Part shown: piece after piece, positions 50,778-61,634 of the stretch
Layout of the letters: each line of letters starts with the position of its first letter
Numbering within the stretch: position 1 is the stretch's first letter
Assembly: GCF_910592395.1 (NCBI RefSeq)
Contig: NC_088315.1
Coordinates: 12,776,501-12,840,500, forward strand
Length of the DNA: 64,000 bases
Source of the DNA: Lineus longissimus
Lineage: Eukaryota > Nemertea > Pilidiophora > Heteronemertea > Lineidae
Direction of reading: 5' to 3'
Notes under the pieces: model-generated
Databases searched by the model: none
What the model was told of the DNA's origin: nothing
The model's input: only the letters and a program-made list of their open reading frames with translations
Position numbers and translations under genes: made by a program

Positions 50778-52495
50778 TTTTAGCTCAGCTGACTAAGTCA
50801 GCCGAGCTTGTCAAATAAGTTGTTCAGTGGCGTCCGTCTGTCCATCCATCCATCCATCCATCCATCCATCCATCCATCCATCCGTCCGTTAAACCCATGG
50901 TGCACATTTTGTAACCGTAAGACCTAGAGACTTCAATTTTGCATTTCTGGATACTTCTGGTCAAACTCTACTTTCAAAACAAAATTTGTCGCCATTCGAC
51001 CTACTTCCTGCGAGCGAGAGTGCATGAAGGAAACTGGCCTATATCGGCCTAGGAGCAGCAGAATTAGTCGAAATATGCTCTAATATTAAGATAAAATTCT
51101 TGAAAATCTATTTTATTGAGAAAAAGTTCAAAATTTTAACAGGAGAGGGCGCTACCTGCCTTTTAATTATTTCTGCCGATTCAAATTCCCGCCCGATGAC
51201 GTCAGCCATCAATGAAGTCTCCTATTTGCCAGTTCTCAAAACATCAAAACATGGCAGCTACACAACAAAAGCAGTAGCTGCAGGAATAAATCACTGTTCA
51301 CTTCAGCTTCGTAATCGATTGTACCCCCACTTTATTGTGTTTTGTGTGGTGTTCCTATTCAATCAACGATGTAAGGCCTTATTGTGTTGGTTTTAATTGA
51401 GAAGGTGCATTATAAGCGGCGTACGCAATACCGAAGCGGAGACAAAATGGCGGCATGTTGTTTACGCTGTGTGCAATAATCTTGGAGCTCAATGACACTC
51501 AAGTACCCAATTTTCTGCTTAAAAAGTAGTCTGGTAGGCGATATTATCACTAGTTCGTTTCAGTGGTAGTCATAAGGTCTTTAGGGACTAAATTCAGAAA
51601 TTAGTTCTTGAATATTTGGCGACATTTCTGTGAAAACGATATCGGAAGTGCATGCTCTGTTCGCGATGACATCGCCGATGTATTTTGAAGTGGAGAATTC
51701 CCACAGTATGTGCAGTGAATCGGCATGATTCTGTTCGCCTATTATGTTTTAGTTCTACGATTCTTTCAAGAGTAAAAAGTAGACATTCTAAGCAATACAA
51801 TAATGTCACTCCCATAAAAATTGATTGGAAATTGAGGGAGCTACGGCATTCTCTTTGGCAACTGGCAGCGCTGAAAAAATACATTGCATACTGTACAATA
51901 CCAAATGGCACATTTTAAAAAGCGCTCATTGGACAACGTAGGGAATCACCAGAAATGACGTCATCGCTGGTCTAAATAGAAAACTACGGTGGCGCAGTAG
52001 AGCACAAGAAAAGGTTTAGCATTAACTTCGTCATGCAAGCTTCAGCAACAAAACGATTTCTCATGAATGATTTATTTGATCATCATCAGCTTGTTTCCCC
52101 TGATAGATAAAAAAATGATTTACAATTTCCATCAAAGTTTTCTATTTTGTGTATAGTCACGTGTTATTAAACTGGCAAGGAGCCAAGCAATTTTGAATAT
52201 TCGCGGGAAAATACTTCGTACTTGTAAACGAGGCTATGACAATGAGTATCCTCATTCATGGCATAAACTTCATGTTTCGGTAAATATTTTCATACGATGA
52301 TTTCACCCGAATTGTGGTCAGGATTGAGGAATGAACAGTGGCATAATTATGTCAACCAAAAACATTGGTACCGTAGTGAACGCAAAAGGATATCAAATAC
52401 CATGGAGCATGCCATTTTCATGCATAATGAACTAAACACCGGGAAGATATTAATGATATTAACTCAGCTGAGCGCCAGGCCCTTGGGCCTCTTGT
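50778..52495 (+). mobile_element. Family-1 Helentron-like element inside the integrase gene
   Basis: The 5' hairpin is AGCTCAGCTGACTAAGTCAGCCGAGCT and the 3' end is AGGCCCTTGGGCCTCTTGT. Comparing the two sides of the integrase gene shows insertion between two Ts with no duplicated bases, the hallmark of Helentrons. A CATC microsatellite lies at 50845-50884. The interior shares blocks with the copy at 61635-63570 but not with most of the 16655 copy. Non-coding. Confidence 0.8.
50845..50884. repeat. CATC microsatellite
   Basis: About nine CATC units near the 5' end of the family-1 copy. Confidence 0.9.
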
Positions 52496-52631
52496 TGTGA
52501 AGCTGATAACTTTTTTGCTGCTTTACAAATGCATCGATGTCGTTAAATTTTATGCTAGGATCTTTCTTCATAATCCTATAAAATTTTAAAGCAGATGGAT
52601 AGTAGTACTTCGCATATTCTTCTTGCATCAT
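52496..52631 (-). pseudogene. Integrase, Polinton 2, N-terminal part
   Basis: 45 codons from tandem ATGs at 52626-52631. The stretch with RIMKKDPSIKFND and KQQKSYQLH parallels the Polinton 1 integrase start (YREVKNHNKSV ... QSQPSYTLHK), which fixes its identity. It ends at the family-1 insertion. TAAAATAAAT precedes the ATG. Confidence 0.85.
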
Positions 52632-52638
52632 ATTTATT

Positions 52639-53874
52639 TTAGAGAATATTTTGAACTAAAAGACCTACAGTAATTAATCCTATTGTAAATGGTAGATGGC
52701 TCGCTTCGCTCGCATTGAGTGAATTGATCGCTGTGTCCGCTCGTGCTATAGGTTTTTTACTCGTGCTTGCTGTGCTCGCTTGTCGCTTTTTTCTGATATT
52801 GATATGGGAGTTGATGCCAAAATTTGTATTTTCTGTAGCGGTCAACAGAGAGTTATTATACCCTTCAATCGTGCCAATATGTAACCGCATATGACTCAGT
52901 ACAAGTTGTAACCCTAAACCAACAGCGAAATTTAGTCGCGTACCTGCTTTTTCTAAAGCGTACACATACGCTTGTTTTGAGTGAATTAATATACTTGCTG
53001 ACTGAAATGTTTTGATGGAATCGACTAACGTTTGACCTTGTATCGCATCTTCCACCAAGATCCCAAACTGCTTTTGCGTGTCTAAGGAGTCTAAAATGTC
53101 TTGCCTGATCATAGTTTGTGCGCCCAGGATACAATACACATAGGTCCTAATCGATTCATTGATTCTACTCATGCCCGCTTTAGTCAATCCTTTACTGTCT
53201 AAAGTGATAAAATTTGTCCAGTCATCTGAGTAGATGAAAGATAATGTGTCAATGTAGAGCCTGCGATGATCAGCATACACATATCCTTTTTTGTCCGCAT
53301 TGAATGGGAACCTAGTTGGGTCATTTAAGTAATAGTTACCATTGTCCATGACGATGTCAAGCGCTTGCATTTTGCCTTTGTGAAAGTAGTTGAAGTCAAC
53401 ACTGCCAAATTCAAGCTTTAAATTTTCATATGCTTGTGTGCTATAGGGATTCTTCTTTGAATTAAAGTCAGGATTTCCTGGTAAAGGAATTTTTAGCTGG
53501 TGTAATATCTTTCTGACTGTGAAGTACACGTGGAACCTAAAGATGCTCTGTACCAAAGGGTCAGCATGGTTAACATGATTGTGCCATGACACACCGCAGC
53601 CAGATGTCGCACAACATAGTGCAAATTTGAATTGGTTGTCCCAGTTGTCCATGGTTGCATGTTTTAAATAGTCTTGCACTTGTGCATAGCTTGAAAATTT
53701 CCGAGGAGATAATCTATCCGGGAAAGTGTCAGTAGTATCGTACTCAAAGCTTTGATGTGGTGCTACTTGAATGTTCTGATGAATGAAGGGATCCTTGGTT
53801 AAAGAATTATTCTTATAGGCCAAAGGATATTGCACATTTGGCACATATTTTAAATAGGATGGAAATGTTTCCAT
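52639..53874 (-). CDS. Conserved 411-residue Polinton protein with C-terminal TM
   Basis: Intact frame. A central SGCGVSWHNHVNHADPL and FRFHVYFTVRKIL segment with clustered Cys/His/Asp, then GLTKAGMSRINESIRTYVY, is conserved in Polinton proteins I recall, but without assigned function. The last 20 residues are hydrophobic (LPFTIGLITVGLLVQNIL), consistent with a membrane anchor, after a Ser/Ala/Arg-rich linker that contains the GCTCGC repeat. It lies between polymerase and integrase on one strand. ATAAATAAA precedes the ATG. It could be a virion membrane or entry-type protein, but no evidence decides this. Confidence 0.65.
   Translation of the reverse strand: METFPSYLKYVPNVQYPLAYKNNSLTKDPFIHQNIQVAPHQSFEYDTTDTFPDRLSPRKFSSYAQVQDYLKHATMDNWDNQFKFALCCATSGCGVSWHNHVNHADPLVQSIFRFHVYFTVRKILHQLKIPLPGNPDFNSKKNPYSTQAYENLKLEFGSVDFNYFHKGKMQALDIVMDNGNYYLNDPTRFPFNADKKGYVYADHRRLYIDTLSFIYSDDWTNFITLDSKGLTKAGMSRINESIRTYVYCILGAQTMIRQDILDSLDTQKQFGILVEDAIQGQTLVDSIKTFQSASILIHSKQAYVYALEKAGTRLNFAVGLGLQLVLSHMRLHIGTIEGYNNSLLTATENTNFGINSHINIRKKRQASTASTSKKPIARADTAINSLNASEASHLPFTIGLITVGLLVQNIL
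52699..52713. repeat. GCTCGCTTCGCTCGC motif
   Basis: Exact copy of 40407-40421, near the 3' end of the 411-residue protein gene. Confidence 0.7.
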
Positions 53875-53893
53875 TTTATTTATGATAAAATTT

Positions 53894-56800
53894 TTACGAG
53901 CACAGCGAGTGATGTCCTAGAGCCAATGTACTTATTCCATCAGCTTGAATCATTCGTTTATCATCCGCTGCATCTAAAGCTACTTTGGTGACTTGCTCTG
54001 TGTAGAGTTGGTGATTTCTTGATCTGAAGACATTCATCCTTTTTTCGATGGGGACTTTACCCAGGAGCACAGACTTGTAGTCTTCGAAGGTGACTTCACT
54101 TTTCACAACTTGTCGCTTAATTCCTTTACACTTTTTGACTTCACAGTCTTTGTCAGTTGTATAGGAATATAATTTAGCTCTCAAAGCTATGAACTCAGCG
54201 ATCACCTTGCCAGCCTCTTCGTCTTTGAACTTGCCAATAATCTTCTTGTTCATTTCATCAAACAGTGGATGATCTTTAGGAAAATTAGAAAAGTCATACA
54301 AGTGTGCATCTTTCTGCATGTCTTTGTAGATATCATCAGTTTGTATGTTATAGACTAGTGAGTCAGTGTCAGTCTACAGCAGTTGTGCCACTTCAGGATA
54401 TTTCTTTAACATGTGACTGTAGTGGAAGTCATACATATGCTCTTTAGAGAGGTCTAAAATCGCTTGTCCCATAAATATTGGCTTATTAAGATAGACTTCT
54501 GCTTTTTGTCGTTCTACCATGACTAGATCTTTGTAGAAGATTTTGTGCGATGTGTAGTTGTTACTATTGACTAATTTTCGAAGCTGATCAGCAGTTGTGG
54601 CTAATGTAATATCTTTTCTACGTCTTACTGACTCCATAGTCTTGCCAAATATCGCATTGTTCATCAATTTGAAGAAGTCTTTTTCGAAGTCATTTTTGGC
54701 ATTTGCGCGTTGGCTTGTGTTGAAGTCAATGTATTCTTTCAAGAAGTTAGACTCTTCGTAAGTTACACCTCTGTGGATCTTTGTCAATTTGAGACCTTGA
54801 CACAAGTAGAACTTCAAGACCTTGTGATGTACAATATAATTTTTCTTGTCTTGCAGGTTAGGAATGAGCTTGTCATTTTTGTGCTCAGGGGCAAGAGGAT
54901 AGTCATTGTGCAAGTTGTGTAAATGCTTAGGATATTCTAAATCAACCTCAAGTGTGCACGGGATGTCTTGCCATTTATTAAAATCAGTTTGAGACATCCA
55001 TTTGAAATTTCTAACTGGTAAATCTTGACCCATCGCGACACCGTACAAGTTGTTGGCATCGACATAGGTGATATAACTTGTAGGTTTTTCTGGATCAAAA
55101 TTTTCTAAATATGGATTGTTGGCTTGGGCATATCTGTGGCTTGCTTGACATACTCCTCCACGGATACCTAATTCGAAGAAGTTATACATGTCCACATCTG
55201 TGAGGAGTTCGATCTCAACTTTCGTCATTTTTAGCATCGCTTGCCATGACAGACCTGGTGATGTATAAAAGAATGCGGGGTCTAAATTATAGATGTCCAT
55301 GCAGGTCTGTCTAAAATTTTCAATAATGTCAGCGAGTAGCAGAACATCGGTTTCAAGGTATAACTTGTGATATTCTTGAAAGGTTTGACAATGGAACTTA
55401 TCCCACACATGTTGGGTGTGTAGGTACTCTTCTTGTGAAATTTTGGTATTATTGAAGGTAGAATAAAATCCTTCAATGGATGGTAACTGTTGACTCTGAA
55501 ATTTTTCGTATGAGTCAACCCATTCATAAGGATAAACACCTTTTCTTGTTAAGAGGTTAAAGTGTTCACCATTAAACTTTGTAGCTAAATTTTTCTTTTG
55601 CTGATTAGGCAAATTCTTAGCTAGATTTGCTAGTGAAGACTGCATTAACCTGTAAGAGTCAAGGAATCTTATTTCAATTTGGTCATCATTGATAGGTAAG
55701 ACCTTGCTGAAATTTTCAGAGTTTGAGGCGATGACATTCAGTCTACCTTTTAAATTTTTCACAAACAGATGTGCATCATAGCCTGACAGATTGTGAAAGT
55801 ATACAGGTATGAATTTTGGAGAATTGAAGAGTAGATTACAATTTCTATGCACTGCTCCTCTGTATTCACCTGTGAAATGATTGTGATCACGAACTTTGAA
55901 ATATTGTGCTGTGAACATTTTGTCGCAGAGATAACAGTTTCTAGCAAAATTGTAAGTAGTTTGCTGCTGGTGAGTCAAAGCATCCATTGGCTTAGGGTTG
56001 AATAGAAATTTTGATCCAAGCTTTTCACAGATAAAAGTGATTGTATCGGCAAAGTGTTCACCAATATCTTCATCTTCTGAATGTTGAATGTATGTAAACA
56101 TCTTATTCTTCCTCGCTATTTGTGACTGATCATACTGGATATAGATCGAATAGCTATTTGGAATATGTTCTTGTGTTTGAACTGTTTTTGTGCCAAGATT
56201 TTGATCCACTTTCTTTAGCGAACATTCAAAGTCAGCGATGATCACAACTGGATGTTTTTGCTGTGCTTTTAAGTTAGTGAATAGTAAGTTGTTCTTTCCA
56301 TCTGAAGGCATCCTAACTTTGACACATTCAAATTGTACGCAGTTATCAAGATGTTCATGGTACCTTTTATTGAGAAGTTCACTCGTTGATGCTGAAATAA
56401 CTTTCATGCATCTGAAGCATACTTTGACCTGTCCATCATGTTTTGAATGAGAAGCAGATACAAGCCTTGAGAATTTTTTGATCCAAGCATAATGATAATT
56501 GGCATTATCTTTGACTTCAACTATTTTTTCACTCTCGTCTACCATGCTGTCATCTTCTTTGTAGTGTAGGAGATTGATGTACTTGTCTTCTGCTAAAATT
56601 CTTTCAGAAATTCTCACTGGTAGTTTCTTCACCATTTTTAATCACTACCTGCCTAGGCACAAATGTAAACACATTGACTCCAAGATCAGGATTGTTCTTC
56701 TCAAATTTCTCAATATCTTTTATTTTGAGAGGATAGTCAAGGCCTTTGAACATGTGATCGATTTCAGACTGGTTGTAATTTGCGACACGTTCTGTGTTCT

Positions 56801-57836
56801 TTGGAATATTTAACAAGGCGGCTTCAACAGAGTATCTGAAGCATAGCTGATCAGAATTTTGTACATTGATCACTGCTTTTTTCTTATGAATCTGTTGGGG
56901 CAAAGGGATATAGGAAGATCCTGAAAGTGGCTGATATTTGACAGTATGTAGCTCAATCTTTGTAACTTCTATAAATTTCCATCCAGAACCTTTCTGAATG
57001 AGATTTTTCAACTCTTTAAGCATATCTTCGATGAGAGAGTCATAATTAAGTTCTTGGTCCACGCCAAGGATGTGTCTAGATCGAAGTTGAAACTCTTGAA
57101 CTTCAGTCTTCCTTTGCATTGAAATGTACAGGACAATGATAATTTTTAAACTGCTGTGCTGAGTTTCAGCTTTAACTTTATCTTGTAAGGCTGCTTTAAC
57201 TTTCTCAAGGAAAGGCTGTATCCCAATTTTGGGCAGACCTTACATTCTGAAATGGTTAACATAACCTTTGAAAGCAGAGTTGACTTTCACAAAGGAGGTT
57301 GATGTGGAGTGTTGTTTGATCAAATCCTGGATGAGTTTTTTAGTCATTGAACTTTTGACATTGATGTCAAGCTCTTTCGCCTGATTGAAAAGATCAGATT
57401 TTAATAATCTTTTGACTGGTTCCTTGGTCAAGAGTTCTTTCAATCTCTCAATATTGAGGTTCTGAAAATTTTTATGACCAAGATCCTTAACTTTCTGTAA
57501 AAGTGGCTTCCTTATAGAAATTTTTTGTGCTACTGGTTTAGGTTTGATGTCTTCTAAAATTGAGTCCAGTTGTTCTTTTTTGAATTTTCTAGCATTGACT
57601 CCGAGTCTTTGTGCAAGAACACGTTTCTCAATTTGAGACAAGTCAGCGACAGACTTATCTATTTTCACTTCAACATCGTTGAACGCATTTGGGATTCGTT
57701 CAAGCTGTTTGAGTAAGTTTTCTCTACTGAGCGATCCATAATTTTTCATCTTATTTCTGAAGGCGAGTATTTTCAACTCGTCAGTGGATAGTATTTCAGT
57801 TGGGTAAACATTGTTAATTTTATACGAGCTTGTCAT
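53894..57836 (-). pseudogene. Protein-primed family B DNA polymerase, Polinton 2, with three breaks
   Basis: About 1310 codons in all. The N-terminal 198 codons (57240-57836) are helical with SAP/LEM-like short repeats and lead to TAA 57240-57242; the frame continues at once. A frameshift lies in the overlap 56604-56635. A TAG at 54374-54376 falls at the tyrosine position of motif C, directly before TDTDS. Recognisable parts: GSGWKF, SDQLCFRYSVEAALL, the zinc-type HNHFTGEYRGAVHRNCN region, VDANNLYGVAM (motif A), KLMNNAIFG (motif B) and a polymerase C-terminus. It replicates the element in active copies; this copy cannot make a whole enzyme. ATAAATAAAT precedes the ATG. Confidence 0.88.
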
Positions 57837-57984
57837 ATTTATTTATAGAAAAATATTTTTTATTAGATACCGTCATGGAAAGGGGATTCCCCTTTTTTAA
57901 GTTTTAAGTTTAGTTAGGGAAAGTCATTTTATAGCCAAGTTTTTTGGTTATAATATGACAAATACGTTAAGAAATATTGAAAAT

Positions 57985-58122
57985 AGTTCCAACTGAAATA
58001 CTATCCACTGACGAGGTGAAAATGCTGCACATTGAAGTGAATTTTAGATCTCTACATAATCACCACTTGGTCGAAAATGTAGAATTCGAGGCTCACAACA
58101 CCTATAAGAATTTTGACTGAAA
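57985..58122 (+). pseudogene. Inverted, decayed copy of the polymerase N-terminal coding segment
   Basis: On the plus strand one frame reads PTEILSTDEVKML followed by about 30 residues, matching the start of the polymerase gene on the minus strand (PTEILSTDELKIL at 57775-57808). About 35 bases match almost perfectly in inverted orientation. The frame is stopped on both sides. Confidence 0.7.
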
Positions 58123-58165
58123 TCATCATAGGTGTGATCATTTATTTATATGAAAAATAAATTTT

Positions 58166-58687
58166 TTAGATCTCTTCAAGAAATTCTGCTGCAAGGGTTA
58201 CATTTTGATAGTATAGTTCGTAATCAATTTTATTTCCCTTTTCCATGTTTTCTTCTTTCGTAATAGGCCGTAAATTTCTCCAATTCCAGCATAGCATAAG
58301 TTCTTCTTCAACAGTATGGTCAAAATGTGATTTTGGAAGAATATGGTCAATGTGCCAATAGTCACCATAGTTTTCCCATGTCATATTGGTATCAAATTTA
58401 TATTCAATCCACTTGTACAGACCATCTAGAGAACAATCCATAACTTCTTCAAGTTTGGATTTTTTATATTTTTGATGAAGACAATTGGATAATAATGACG
58501 TAAGATTACTTCTTATTTTAAAAGACTCGTCGGTCGATCTTCTATCTATTCGATAATTTGTTTTATATTTGTTTGAACATGGTTTACATTTGTATTTTCT
58601 TCCACATTTTGATTGTGTATCTTTTTCAAAATCGTTCAGTAATTTTTCTTCGAAACATTTTCCACAATCTCGTACAAGATATTCCAT
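58166..58687 (-). CDS. HNH endonuclease with N-terminal zinc ribbon
   Basis: 173 residues, intact. CGKC (8-11) and CKPC (34-37) form a zinc ribbon as in many phage-type homing or HNH enzymes. The HNH core is YWHIDHILPKSHFD (His112, Asp114, His115), then LMLCWNWRNLRPITKEEN with the Asn/His-equivalent positions and a GNK end. It cuts DNA; in mobile DNA such enzymes may help homing, recombination or genome processing. It is the last gene before the right terminal repeat, with TATAAATAAA before the ATG. HNH genes are not a core Polinton function, so it was probably acquired. Confidence 0.85.
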   Translation of the reverse strand: MEYLVRDCGKCFEEKLLNDFEKDTQSKCGRKYKCKPCSNKYKTNYRIDRRSTDESFKIRSNLTSLLSNCLHQKYKKSKLEEVMDCSLDGLYKWIEYKFDTNMTWENYGDYWHIDHILPKSHFDHTVEEELMLCWNWRNLRPITKEENMEKGNKIDYELYYQNVTLAAEFLEEI

Positions 58688-58811
58688 TTTATTTATAGGA
58701 AAATAATTTTTATTAGATCTACGTTTGGAAAGGGAATCCCCTTTTTTAAGTTTCGGTTTGTAGAAGTTTTGTACCTTTTGAAAATTTTGTACTTTTGAAA
58801 AATTCTACAAA

Positions 58812-59115
58812 AGCGAGAGCGGTTTGTAAAATAATTTAATTTGACCACGTTTGACTGACTCTCCAATTTTGGAGAACGGCTTGACCAGAATTTGACTGGG
58901 AGAAAATGTGTTGACTGGTGTTTGACCAGATGTTCGTTCTCCAGATTTGGAGAGCGGGTTTGACTGGGATTTGACTGGAGGCTGTTGTGTGTCGTGTTGA
59001 CTGGTGTTTGACTGGGAAGGTGTGGGAAAATTCGTGAAACGTGTTGACTGGGATTTGACTGAAAGGGATGTCAGTCAAATGTGGTCTGAGTTAGAACTGT
59101 CACTTTTACACTACT
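58812..59115. repeat. Right terminal inverted repeat of Polinton 2
   Basis: Reverse complement of 40098-40378 with a few indels. It ends CTTTTACACTACT at 59115 and is followed by the ATGGTA duplication. Confidence 0.9.
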
Positions 59116-59121
59116 ATGGTA
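59116..59121. repeat. Target-site duplication, right (ATGGTA)
   Basis: Identical to 40092-40097. Confidence 0.92.
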
Positions 59122-61126
59122 ACTCTTCCCTGACCCTGTATTTTGTGGTTTTTACTCCGTGTCCAAAATGGCTGAAAGTGACAAGTCAGAGTATGAGTAG
59201 ACTGAGAGAAAATCTTACTGACAAACTGTCGGTACGACGAGCTGTACTTGTGGGGCATCTTTTTGCAATAGAGTCCTTCAAAAGTTGTAGCAATCGGACA
59301 AAGGAAGCTCCTGTCCTCCGAATTATCTCCAAGAGCTATGTACAATTAATTTCTACTTCATGGCAATCCACTCTCTCACCAACACTCTCTGCTTCAATTC
59401 TTTTTTTCGTTTTTATCCAGTGAAATTGTCACCAGGATATCAACAAAACAACCAGCTTTTAGTCTGGTCCATCTTTTGCACTTGATTTCCACTAGAAATA
59501 TCACTACCTTTTGTGAAACACTGAGAAACCTTGAGAAACCAAATCAGCTAAAAAGTTTCATAGTGTTTCATTGTATAAACGTCAAAGGTTTCATGTTTCA
59601 TGTTCATGTTTCTCCATGTTTCATTGGAAAAGGTTTCATGTGTAAAGCGGCCTTAAGACTGTAAAAGATTGAGACATTGTGAAACCTACTTGTTGCGTCT
59701 ATAAAACTGTGAATGATGAATCAGTATTTAATACTGATGATGATTTTGAATAATGAATGTATATTTGATACTGATGATGATTTTGAATAATGAATGTATT
59801 TCACCTCAAATTTGTGAATGATGAACAATGATCAAATGTAAAAATTAATGATGAATATCCGTCCAAATGGTACTAAAGTGTTGATTGTTTAACTCATGCT
59901 TTTTTCGATATAAATACATGTTGAAATTCAATTTTTGTGTTGTTCTTAAAATGGTCTTTCCACACATAGCATCCCATGATGATCCTATTATGTCATGACA
60001 TTCCCAAACACCTTGCAATTCATCAACATTGTACAATAATGTTGCACCTTGTAATGGCATGGAGATGGCCCTCACTCACTAAAGAAACCAGGCCTGGATA
60101 TGCTATGTTCCCTATTCCACTCTTGACTGGCCACAATTACAGTAGAACCTCTCTATCAAGGACACCCTTGGGACTGACAAATGATGTCCTTAATAGAAAG
60201 GTGCCCTGATTACTAAGGTAAAAAGACGAGAGACAAATCTCAGATATAATTATACGACTTGAAAGTTGTAGGACTAGTAGCTGGAGCCATGGTTACAATT
60301 TCGTGAATGTCTCTGGAAGGGACATTGTGTCAAATTTAATGACCTCAGTCCTTCACTAGAGGTGATAGCAACAAAGTTGTCGACGTGGAATTTAGTCTCG
60401 TATCACATCTCCTATTGTGTTGAAAAAAGTTGTCTTCCTCTTGTAGTTTCAGGGCAGTAGGAGTCCCAAGACAACATGTTGCTGCTGGGACAAGCATGTT
60501 TTGATGTGGCAGGAAAGTCCGAAACAAATTTAAAATATTTCACATCCTGCTCTTGTGGCACATTCATCCAAGAGGTTCCATGGACATAGACATCATTAGG
60601 ACATCTGAATGTATGCTCCCTCCACCATGGATGCTTTTGAACCGTAAGGGCATGCACTAGGTTTTATTCACATTGTCATTGCAGTTCTGAGTTCTGTCTC
60701 GTACAATGTATGGAAGGCTATCCAATGGAAAGAAATAGGAACAACATTTTTCATAGCTTTTTACTGGGCTACTCCAAATTTATTCAATACCTCAAATGAG
60801 GCAAACACAAAAAACCTATTGGCGTTGTGCCTCATCGTCAAAGTTAGTGGATGCGTGTCATTAACCACAACCATCATGCTGTTTCCCTGAAATGCAAAAA
60901 AATATAATTTAGACTCATGAATTAGAATGCTCTTGTTGTGTCCCACAATCCTCTCTACACAACCCAACTTGCCCAAATTGCAAATTATTATTTTATCAAT
61001 TACTAGTAACTGGCTTCCATGAAAGAGTCGAATTTATCGGCCACGGGGGGGGGGGCATCCCTGACGCTGTGGAAGACTCTCTGATGCACTCAGGATGCTA
61101 TCCCGGGATGCAATACTAGACTTTAC
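59122..61126. other. No gene recognised
   Basis: Short frames only. A two-to-three-unit direct repeat around 59720-59800 (ACTGATGATGATTTTGAATAATGAATGTA) and repeated CATGTTTC phrases (59570-59645) are visible. No transposon ends were recognised. Confidence 0.4.
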
Positions 61127-61328
61127 CTCTCCATCCACCTTCCTCAGCAGACTGTTGCGGGATGTTGCTGGGTTGGTCTCCATGGCCCAGAAATTAAAGA
61201 GGACCAGCACCTTCTCCCAGCTGGTGATGGCGATGGTGGTTGTAGCCCTGGTCACCTTGATGGTGGTCTTGTAGTCGTTGGTGCTGACCAGGGCCCTCAC
61301 CTCCTCGAACACCTCTGTGGGCATATCA
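61127..61328 (-). CDS. Candidate host exon, GC-rich
   Basis: On the minus strand, TTTTTATTCCAG precedes and GTAAAG follows a 202-bp segment that is markedly richer in G+C than its surroundings and uses codons like CTG, GTG and ACC. It encodes a stretch with PTEVFEEVRALV, KTTIKVTRATTTIA and LVLFNFWAMETNP. No family is recognised. It may belong to a host gene or another transposon. The phase and neighbours could not be determined. Confidence 0.35.
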
Positions 61329-61634
61329 CTGGAATAAAAATTTCGAATAAAGTATACATTATATACATACAGGCCTATCCTATAGTATTCTTTGCTGTGA
61401 TTTCCACTTTGGCTTGGCCTACTCGAAGATCCAAGGCCCGGTGTAACACTGTGGTTGTTCCCCATATCTCAGTGTTTCCATACAATAGACAGCGACCACG
61501 ACTTTTCAAAAGGGGGAAACACAGAAAAACTTGTAAATCTATCTTTGTCTGCTCCCAAACAAAGAGGAGAAACATTCAAAAACATTACACCAGGATAAGT
61601 GTTAATTTCTCTTATTTCCCGGTGTCCTTACCCC

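Noticed and set aside
50845-50884. CATC run considered as a CRISPR-like or regulatory array
   Set aside because: Uniform short units without spacers; a simple microsatellite.
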